From Hadarchaeum sp964343275 (GTDB lineage Archaea; Hadarchaeota; Hadarchaeia; Hadarchaeales; Hadarchaeaceae), in contig CAYFIY010000048.1 in NCBI GenBank assembly GCA_964343275.1, positions 1 through 5,364 on the forward strand: a stretch of 5,364 bases of DNA, given 5' to 3'. Below the pieces are notes generated by a model. The model was not told the DNA's origin, ran no database searches, and saw nothing but the letters and a program-made list of their open reading frames with translations. Shown one piece after another: positions 1 to 4,227 of this stretch (position 1 is the stretch's first letter; every line of letters begins with the position of its first letter). The position numbers and the translations under genes were made by a program.

Positions 1-320
1 CTTTCCAGCTTTCTTCTTCGTAGGAATAATTTCACCACTAAATCATTGCGTTCTAAGGTTAAAAGACTTCCGTAAACTTATCACCTAACTCGCAATCTTA
101 TCAATTTTCGGGCGCCATTGTATTAGAACCCTCAATCTCGCGCCATCGTGTACGCGCTTCACTTGTTCTGAACTGAACTTCGTGGAGGCTCACCTACATA
201 TAACTCGAGCGAAAATCAACCATCTTCATGATCCTAACGAATTCATATTCAGCTACCAACCATGGGAAAACATTAAGGCTTTCCAACACGAATCATAATG
301 CACATTCTCAGTTGATTTAA
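1..320. other. Non-coding stretch upstream of the RtcB-like gene
   Basis: I see no supported gene here. Both strands are cut by frequent stops. The longest protein-like run is on the minus strand at 193-101: a GTG-initiated frame of 30 codons containing HEVQFRTSEARTRWREIEG. It lies between a TAG and a TGA, and two more protein-like scraps follow towards position 1. This could be a worn-out gene on the minus strand or chance. No RNA gene, repeat or clear TATA box is evident. An in-frame TAA at 318-320 directly precedes the ATG at 321. Confidence 0.4.
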
Positions 321-1529
321 ATGAAATACGACATAAGGGGATCCCACCTACTAAAAAGGAAAGAATTGAACGAAAAAATTAGAAATGCCGAAAAATATAT
401 TTTTAGTTTAGGAATTAACGATTCCGCTGAAAAAATCGGCAGGATCAACGCAACCTTGTATTTAGCTAAGATGCATTACATTCAGGAAAAGTTAGGGTAT
501 AAACCACGAGCCATGATTATTGGTGGGCCAGACTTCACGTTTCAGACCGCCCCCCACAAATTTTATGCATCAGTTCCTGAGGGGTGTAAAATCATATGGG
601 GAGATGGCGCATATGACCTCATTTTTAACGATATGGAATCTGATTTTTGCGGCATGCTGGTGGGCGCGGTAAGAAATGATCTCGGTCTCGAAAGATTATT
701 AGACACCTTATACAGGATGAAAGAAAAAAATATTGAGATTGATGGTAAAAAAATATTGTTAAGAAATTTCAGCTCAGGTAGCCATTTTTTGAATTTATAT
801 GAAGTTGAAAATCAAGAAGTTCTTGGTTTACCAGAAATGGTTGCAGTTCTGCACACATCTTCGGATGAAATGCGTGATCTACTACTCAACTTTACTCGTG
901 AAAGATCCGAAGAGATACAAACCCCATTAGGTAAATCGTATGTTTTACAGGGTGATGATGCGCGAGAATATGCGAGACGTTGTAAGTACGCAAGTGACTT
1001 CTCTAAAAGAAAGCGAAAACTTCTTTTTGAAGAGATTTTTGGGAGCAATGAGATACTAACAAATCAAAACCATTATGAATTGACTGGACTCAATGAAGCA
1101 GTTATCGGATGTAATAATGTAACTAAAGAGGGGGAAGTTTTCGTATTAACACTGGCCGATGGCTTATCAGCATATCTCGTTAAAGGTAAAATGAATATTT
1201 CTCCAAAAAAAATTAGAGAAATCATGTCCGGTCCTAGAGAGATTGAAGAGTGGGTGTACGATAATTTGAGGAAAGCGAATATCCTTCCCCATGGCGGAGG
1301 TCATAAGTTAAATAAAATAGATAGTGTTGCCAAAGTTATTCTCTATCCTAGCGGAAAAGTTATCGTCACAAAAAGCGATTCTGAACCTAACACTACTGCA
1401 TATGTAAATATGAAGGAAATTTCACGCGGTTATAGATCTGAGCCTATTTTGGATAGAGTTCGATCACTAAAACTGGGTGATCCCTATGCGACCCTTCGAT
1501 CCATTTATGGTATCAAGGTGGATTTTTGA
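321..1529 (+). CDS. Divergent RtcB-superfamily protein (RNA ligase-like)
   Basis: This is a 402-residue protein, about the length of bacterial RtcB (E. coli, 408). RtcB joins a 2',3'-cyclic phosphate or 3'-phosphate end to a 5'-OH using GTP and Mn2+. The assignment rests on motif order recalled from RtcB. A SGSHFLNL motif with His155 matches the GNHFIEI ligand His. AVLHTSS with His178 matches MLHSGSR. Residues 211-240 (GDDAREYARRCKYASDF...) match the helix before the second half. IGCNNVTKEGEVFV (262-275) corresponds to CHHNYVQKE...IYV. LPHGGGH with His324 matches the guanylated His of SHGAGR. The C-terminal AYVNMKEI...ATLRSIYGIKVD resembles the RtcB tail. DFCGML (Cys110) may stand for DIGCGM, but GAYDLIF at 96-102 is a rival alignment lacking Cys. 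The His of HHN appears replaced by Cys264 or Asn265. The start is forced by the TAA at 318-320; no Shine-Dalgarno site is visible, so it is probably leaderless. The gene is clearly AT-richer than dphB and could be acquired. Family membership is likely; catalytic activity is uncertain. Confidence 0.62.
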   Translation: MKYDIRGSHLLKRKELNEKIRNAEKYIFSLGINDSAEKIGRINATLYLAKMHYIQEKLGYKPRAMIIGGPDFTFQTAPHKFYASVPEGCKIIWGDGAYDLIFNDMESDFCGMLVGAVRNDLGLERLLDTLYRMKEKNIEIDGKKILLRNFSSGSHFLNLYEVENQEVLGLPEMVAVLHTSSDEMRDLLLNFTRERSEEIQTPLGKSYVLQGDDAREYARRCKYASDFSKRKRKLLFEEIFGSNEILTNQNHYELTGLNEAVIGCNNVTKEGEVFVLTLADGLSAYLVKGKMNISPKKIREIMSGPREIEEWVYDNLRKANILPHGGGHKLNKIDSVAKVILYPSGKVIVTKSDSEPNTTAYVNMKEISRGYRSEPILDRVRSLKLGDPYATLRSIYGIKVDF

Positions 1530-1702
1530 GTCAGAGTCTGAATTTAAACATATCGCCATCAAGTCCTCTTTATCGTGGATCCGTTTTAACAGCTCCGCAT
1601 TGAAATCTGTAGTGCCTCACTTTGCATCTCGGCTAGTTTGCGCCCTCAAAAGTACGTCATCCTGTCATCTGCGCTGGACTTCTCGATATCATTTTCCACT
1701 CC
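1530..1702 (-). pseudogene. Possible decayed gene fragment, minus strand
   Basis: The minus strand here reads as pieces of protein in two frames. From about 1702 to 1617 it gives ENDIEKSSADDRMTYF, a TGA at 1648-1646, then GRKLAEMQSEALQ. From 1616 to 1530, in another frame, it gives TDFNAELLKRIHDKEDLMA followed by ICLNSDS. The second frame stays open into the 3' end of the RtcB-like gene. Joined by one frameshift, with one stop read through, the pieces would form a roughly 55-residue polar, helix-prone segment. A long open frame on the plus strand at 1477-1782 encodes a Ser/Arg-rich, unconvincing protein and is best explained as the antisense of this old coding sequence. I do not recognise the family. 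A chance reading is quite possible. Confidence 0.3.
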
Positions 1703-1750
1703 CTAGAAAAGAAGCCATCTTAAAGCGTATTTCCAAATTTCCGCCCGTGA

Positions 1751-1942
1751 AACATAGAAATCAAATCTTGGAAAAATCATGAAGTTATAGACCTAAATAG
1801 TGGCGAAAATGTTATAGGCTTCCTAAACGATACTATATTAGATTGTGTTTTGAATGTTGACGATTTGGAGTTTATAAATAATGTCTTATCAAAAAAAGAA
1901 AAAAGTAATAAAACCTCACGTTTTCCCGAGGGAACCCGGTGA
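1751..1942 (+). pseudogene. N-terminally truncated reading frame, unknown protein
   Basis: After a TGA at 1748-1750 this frame is open for 63 codons to a TGA at 1940-1942 and has natural-looking composition. It contains WKNHEVIDLNSGENVIGFL, then NDTILDCVLNVDDLEFINNV, and ends in a Lys/Ser-rich tail. There is no ATG or GTG near its beginning; the first usable start is a TTG at 1850, deep inside. It is therefore either the end of a gene whose front was lost or shifted, or a small gene with a non-standard start. Codon choice (ATA, AAT, TTA) resembles the RtcB-like gene upstream. Its last 20 codons overlap, in a different frame, the small gene starting at 1881, so the 3' end here may be a shadow. 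I do not recognise the protein. Confidence 0.35.
1832..1840 (+). promoter_or_regulatory. Candidate TATA box for the small Lys-rich gene
   Basis: The run ACTATATTA lies 41-49 bases before the ATG at 1881. A transcript starting about 25 bases downstream would have a short leader of roughly 15-20 bases carrying the GGAG at 1867-1870. A second A/T run (TTTATAAATA, 1871-1880) is too close to the ATG to be its TATA box. The call is by position and base composition only. Confidence 0.25.
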
Positions 1943-2045
1943 GTCAGACGAACACTTTAAACTAAGGAAGAGGTATACTTCCTTAACTTGGAAAAATCCG
2001 CAAGAGAAGAGAAAAATATTAAAGAAATTGGAAGAGTTTAAATAA
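1881..2045 (+). CDS. Small Lys/Arg-rich hypothetical protein, 54 residues
   Basis: This is a short, complete reading frame from ATG to TAA. The protein begins MSYQKKKKVIKPHVFPREPG, continues with ESDEHFKLRKRYTSLTWKNP, and ends in a basic helix with heptad-like leucines (KRKILKKLEEFK). It is strongly basic, without Cys, signal peptide or membrane segment, so a cytoplasmic nucleic-acid- or ribosome-associated protein is conceivable, but no family is recognised. A GGAG at 1867-1870 sits 10 bases before the ATG, an in-frame TAA at 1875-1877 fixes the start, and a run of seven T follows the stop. These signals, plus the clean composition, are why I favour it over the overlapping frame at 1751-1942. 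Small basic proteins of this kind are common in archaeal mobile elements, which would fit its debris-rich surroundings. Confidence 0.5.
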   Translation: MSYQKKKKVIKPHVFPREPGESDEHFKLRKRYTSLTWKNPQEKRKILKKLEEFK

Positions 2046-2055
2046 AAACTAAATA

Positions 2056-2062
2056 TTTTTTT
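2056..2062 (+). terminator. Oligo-T terminator after the small gene
   Basis: Seven consecutive T residues lie 11 bases after the TAA at 2043-2045, in an AT-rich context (AAATATTTTTTT). Archaeal RNA polymerase terminates intrinsically at such T-runs on the non-template strand without needing a hairpin. The site separates the plus-strand small gene from the convergent nnrE gene. Confidence 0.45.
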
Positions 2063-2132
2063 AGCCTTGTTGCGGTGACAATGCGTTAAATAAGTGATTC
2101 TGAGAGCGATTCCAATGGTGCATGGCTTAGGG

Positions 2133-2804
2133 TTAGATCAAATCCGCTTTTGGCGGTATGCCTATATTTGCAACCACTAGCTCCCCAGTGAGTCTTCCTT
2201 GGTTGAGTAGACCTTTTTTAATTCTGTGGAATGTGACTGTTGCGTCAGCTTTTACGGACTTTCCTAATATTTTTCCCGTGAGTGCATCTAAACCAGTCGG
2301 AACATCAACTGCAATCTTAAATGCCCTGCTGAAGTTTATCGCCTCTACCACAGAAATATAAGGCTCTGTGAGTTCTCTATTTATACCGATGCCGAATATC
2401 GCATCTACTACGATTTCTGCCTCAGAAAGAGCTCGCTTCAATTTATCCATAAAGAATCCATCGGGGAGCGTAGACAATTCGATACTTCTCATTTCCTTGA
2501 TAATTCTGAAGTTCCACTTGGCCTCGTCGGTCTTGATGTCGTCATCCGAACCCAACAGAAATACCTTGATGACCGCCGCATAAGCTTCCATGTGTCTTGC
2601 CGCGACGAAACCATCTCCGCCGTTATTTCCAGTACCCGTAACCACCGTCACTTTCTTTCTGGAAAGATCTATCTTAGATGCTATAAAATCAGCAATTGCC
2701 TTTCCTGCATTTTCCATGAGCAATGATTTGGGAACGCCCATTTTTTCAGAACGGGTTTCAATTTCATTCATCTCGCTAGGTGTTATGGCCGAACTGAATA
2801 TCAT
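2133..2804 (-). CDS. nnrE: NAD(P)H-hydrate epimerase, stand-alone YjeF N-terminal domain
   Basis: This 223-residue cytoplasmic enzyme interconverts the R and S forms of hydrated NAD(P)H (NAD(P)HX) so that the partner dehydratase NnrD can restore NAD(P)H. The family signatures are all present: LLMENAGKAIADF (28-40), the nucleotide-binding GTGNNGGDGFVAARH (57-71), VDAIFGIG with Asp134, AVDVPTGLDALTGK (165-178), ATVTFHRIKKGLL (188-200), and a terminal GELVVANIGIP. In many archaea and bacteria this domain is the front half of a fused epimerase/dehydratase of about 500 residues. Here it ends at a genuine TAA after the epimerase domain, and nothing resembling the dehydratase follows, so NnrD must lie elsewhere. 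Its ATG at 2804 overlaps the TGA of the upstream diphthine synthase gene (ATGA), and a GAGGAGA site at 2818-2812 lies 8 bases before it, indicating translational coupling in one transcript. Confidence 0.93.
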   Translation of the reverse strand: MIFSSAITPSEMNEIETRSEKMGVPKSLLMENAGKAIADFIASKIDLSRKKVTVVTGTGNNGGDGFVAARHMEAYAAVIKVFLLGSDDDIKTDEAKWNFRIIKEMRSIELSTLPDGFFMDKLKRALSEAEIVVDAIFGIGINRELTEPYISVVEAINFSRAFKIAVDVPTGLDALTGKILGKSVKADATVTFHRIKKGLLNQGRLTGELVVANIGIPPKADLI

Positions 2805-3568
2805 GATACGGTCTCCTCTGGCGCGCCAGCAAAAATTCGGAGCGCCTCGGCCTCAATGAAGTGTAACTTGCCCGGAACAACCAGTATATTGGGTAAATCG
2901 AAGTCACGACCTTGAAGTTTTTCTATGCGATCAGACCTGACAACTGCATCGTCAGAACCAGCGCGCGCAACAACTGCCAAAAGGGTATCGGGTGTAAAAA
3001 CCTTTTTGCTTAACCTTTTCTCGAGTCTAAGCATTATCGCTATGGCCTCTTTAGAAGTCATGGCCCGCCCATCCCTGATATCGAGCAACAGTAATGTATG
3101 AAGTCCCCTTTTGACATTTTCGGCCAAGATTTCATACGGCCTCGTAGAAAGATTATCTGGGAAGGGGATAGTAGCAGAAGGGCCGAACTTGTAGCTCTGG
3201 AGGCCAATTAAACCGGCGGCCGCGGAGAATATAGAGGCCGCATGAATAACCCTGGTTTCGATTCCAGCCTTTGCGGCTCGAAGGCGTAAATCGATGTGAG
3301 TAGTAGCCACCATGGGGTCCCCAGGAACAAGAAAGGCCGTACTTTTTTTCTTTGACTGTTCTAAAATTTTTTCCGGATTTTCTTCGATCACATCGCGTCC
3401 AATTATTTTAATCGATTTTCCGATCTTACGCTCAAGCTGTTTGAGTTCGAGGTCCGGAATTAAACTTGTATACAGCTCGGCGTAAACTACATTAGACTCT
3501 CTCGCTTTCTCTAGCCCTCTAAGCGAAATCCCGTCCATGCCAAGCCCAAGCCCGATGAAAACCAACAT
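2801..3568 (-). CDS. dphB: Diphthine synthase (Dph5 / DphB)
   Basis: This 255-residue SAM-dependent methyltransferase methylates the modified histidine of translation elongation factor 2 on the way to diphthamide. It belongs to the tetrapyrrole (SUMT-like) methylase fold. Visible signatures are the N-terminal LVFIGLGLGMDGISLRGLE (2-20), VVYAELYTS (27-35), the SAM-binding LVPGDPMVATTH (80-91), VIHAASIFSA (107-116), GLQSYKFGPSATIPFP (122-137), LLLLDIRDG, and the C-terminal VVPGKLHFIEAEAL. Length matches archaeal family members. The ATG at 3568 starts directly at the conserved N-terminus, and no Shine-Dalgarno site precedes it, so the transcript is probably leaderless or has a very short leader. 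It is the first gene of a two-gene unit with nnrE (4-base overlap) and is transcribed away from the tRNA-Lys gene, with 42 bases between them. No anomalies are seen. Confidence 0.96.
   Translation of the reverse strand: MLVFIGLGLGMDGISLRGLEKARESNVVYAELYTSLIPDLELKQLERKIGKSIKIIGRDVIEENPEKILEQSKKKSTAFLVPGDPMVATTHIDLRLRAAKAGIETRVIHAASIFSAAAGLIGLQSYKFGPSATIPFPDNLSTRPYEILAENVKRGLHTLLLLDIRDGRAMTSKEAIAIMLRLEKRLSKKVFTPDTLLAVVARAGSDDAVVRSDRIEKLQGRDFDLPNILVVPGKLHFIEAEALRIFAGAPEETVS
2812..2818 (-). promoter_or_regulatory. Shine-Dalgarno site of nnrE inside the end of dphB
   Basis: GAGGAGA on the minus strand lies within the last codons of the diphthine synthase gene, with its core GGAG 8 bases before the nnrE ATG. 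It supports the ATG at 2804, which overlaps the upstream stop codon, as the true start. Confidence 0.6.
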
Positions 3569-3581
3569 TATATCGTAAATA

Positions 3582-3589
3582 CTTAATTA
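3582..3589 (+). promoter_or_regulatory. Candidate TATA box for the tRNA-Lys gene
   Basis: CTTAATTA lies 22-29 bases before the first base of the mature tRNA, the spacing expected for an archaeal TATA box when transcription starts close to the tRNA 5' end. It falls within the 42-base gap shared with the divergent dphB gene. The call is by position and A/T content only. Confidence 0.3.
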
Positions 3590-3596
3590 GGAACTG

Positions 3597-3604
3597 GTTA
3601 AATC
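3597..3604 (-). promoter_or_regulatory. Candidate TATA box for dphB-nnrE
   Basis: On the minus strand GATTTAAC lies 28-35 bases before the dphB ATG, which suits a nearly leaderless transcript. It interleaves with the proposed tRNA promoter on the other strand, so the two units would share a very compact divergent control region. The support is weak and positional. Confidence 0.27.
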
Positions 3605-3633
3605 AATTCAGGGCCCGTGGCTCAGTCTGGTAG

Positions 3634-3650
3634 ACGCAAATGCGGCCAAA
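3634..3650 (+). other. Non-canonical tRNA intron in the D-arm (position 22/23)
   Basis: This 17-base insert splits the 3' strand of the D-stem. Around it a bulge-helix-bulge can be drawn. The central 4-pair helix is UGGU (3628-3631) with GCCA (3645-3648). The bulges are three bases each, AGA (3632-3634) and AAA (3649-3651). The inner helix is CGC/GCG (3635-3637 with 3642-3644), closing an AAAU loop. Cutting after the second base of each bulge removes 3634-3650 and rebuilds GAGC, which pairs perfectly with GCTC. A one-base shift (3635-3651) gives the same product because both edges are A. The outer helix is weak, so this is a relaxed motif. Confidence 0.85.
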
Positions 3651-3665
3651 AGCAATCGGCTCTTA

Positions 3666-3684
3666 TCGGTCAAACCGGGAGCTA
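3666..3684 (+). other. Canonical tRNA intron at position 37/38
   Basis: This 19-base insert lies in the anticodon loop, one base 3' of the anticodon CUU. The inner hairpin is CGGT (3667-3670) with ACCG (3674-3677) and loop CAA. The central helix pairs CTC (3660-3662) with GAG (3679-3681), extended by a U-G or by G3659-C3682. The 5' bulge is UAU, cut after A3665. The 3' bulge is four bases in one register, cut before A3685. Removal leaves a normal seven-base loop. A one-base shift gives the same product. Confidence 0.88.
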
Positions 3685-3734
3685 ACCGATTGGTCGAGGG
3701 TTCAAATCCCTCCGGGCCCGCTATTCTAGCGTAG

Positions 3735-4058
3735 AAAACCGGATTCGGAGAGTATTCATTTTAGGCTGTCGTGAAATATGTATTTGAGGTCCACAAGTCT
3801 GGTTCGATAGATAGCTTGATAGTTAACTTGCAAAAAGCTAGGAGAGACGTAAGCGTCTAGAAGATTATCGCAGTTTCGGATAGAAAATCTTTGGAAAAAA
3901 TAGATAAAGAAGTAACTGGATTACCAGAAGACATCGGGCATTCTCTTGTTCCGTGGGAAGTTTCAGATGTTTATTCTACATATCAACATTTGTCCGAGGT
4001 AGTCAAGAGTATTGAGGCACTACAACTAATCAAAAAAGAATTTGAGATTAGTGAGTAG
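3735..4058 (+). pseudogene. Truncated, TAG-interrupted gene fragment; possible PD-(D/E)XK nuclease C-terminus
   Basis: One frame running away from the tRNA reads as coherent protein but is broken by TAG at 3762-3764 and 3858-3860, preceded by TAG at 3732-3734 and ended by TAG at 4056-4058. The pieces are KTGFGEYSF; then AVVKYVFEVHKSGSIDSLI continuing VNLQKARRDVSV; then KIIAVSDRKSLEKIDKEVTG and on to SEVVKSIEALQLIKKEFEIS. The strand YVFEVHKSGS followed by an amphipathic helix and then a KIIAVSD strand resembles the end of the core of PD-(D/E)XK restriction-like nucleases. That is inference from pattern, not a firm match. The N-terminal part that should precede it would lie inside the tRNA gene, so the gene is truncated. 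A GTG at 3771 could start the middle piece. The simplest reading is a remnant left by insertion or rearrangement at the tRNA. Read-through of TAG is the alternative. Confidence 0.5.
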
Positions 4059-4060
4059 AA

Positions 4061-4080
4061 GGACTTTGCTAATAAAGTCC
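4061..4080. repeat. Perfect 7-bp hairpin after the gene fragment
   Basis: GGACTTT (4061-4067) and AAAGTCC (4074-4080) form a perfect inverted repeat around the loop GCTAAT, starting two bases after the TAG that ends the fragment. No T-run follows, so it is not a standard archaeal terminator. The rest of 4081-4227 holds no gene I can support. Its only notable element is a strong Shine-Dalgarno-like AAAAGGAGGT at 4181-4190. Confidence 0.4.
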
Positions 4081-4227
4081 CGTCTGCTCGTAAAGTCATG
4101 CAAAGTTGTTGGTTATTCGCCGCTCAATTTTATTGCGGATTGTAAAGTAGGCGATTTAAAAGGGCGTTCTTCAAATTATTAAAAGGAGGTCAATGTCACT
4201 TTTTACAAGCAGCTTGGTTTGTGGACC

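Larger units (their letters stand above)
3611..3720 (+). tRNA. trnK: tRNA-Lys(CUU) with two introns
   Basis: The gene folds into a complete tRNA once two inserts are removed. The acceptor stem is GGGCCCG (3611-3617) with CGGGCCC (3713-3719), discriminator G at 3720, and no encoded CCA. The D-stem is GCTC (3620-3623) with a GAGC that is restored only after removal of a 17-base insert; the D-loop is AGTCTGGTA. The anticodon stem is ATCGG (3655-3659) with CCGAT (3686-3690). The anticodon loop after splicing is CUCUUAA, giving anticodon CUU (Lys, reads AAG). The variable loop is TGGTC. The T-arm is GAGGG-TTCAAAT-CCCTC (3696-3712). The mature length is 74 bases. Both inserts form bulge-helix-bulge structures, so archaeal splicing endonuclease and RtcB ligase would be needed. 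G73 and the GGGCCCG acceptor stem fit archaeal tRNA-Lys. Confidence 0.93.

Noticed and set aside
101..193. Minus-strand 30-codon GTG-started frame
   Set aside because: Short, without a clear ribosome-binding site or recognisable motif, and neighbouring frames are full of stops; mentioned only as a possible remnant.
812..1048. 78-codon minus-strand frame within the RtcB-like gene
   Set aside because: Ser/Arg-rich antisense shadow of a longer frame with recognisable motifs.
1477..1782. Open frame of 101 codons on the plus strand
   Set aside because: It starts inside the end of the RtcB-like gene, the protein is Ser/Arg/His-rich with no recognisable motif, and the opposite strand has more natural protein text. 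Treated as an antisense shadow.
2158..2859. Three open frames on the plus strand opposite nnrE and the end of dphB
   Set aside because: They are antisense to two well-supported enzymes and have low-complexity Ser/Ala/Pro-rich translations.
3845..3858. 5-bp hairpin AGACG-TAAG-CGTCT ending at the internal TAG, considered as a pyrrolysine read-through signal
   Set aside because: The stem is short and lies upstream of the TAG rather than downstream, where such elements are expected; likely chance.
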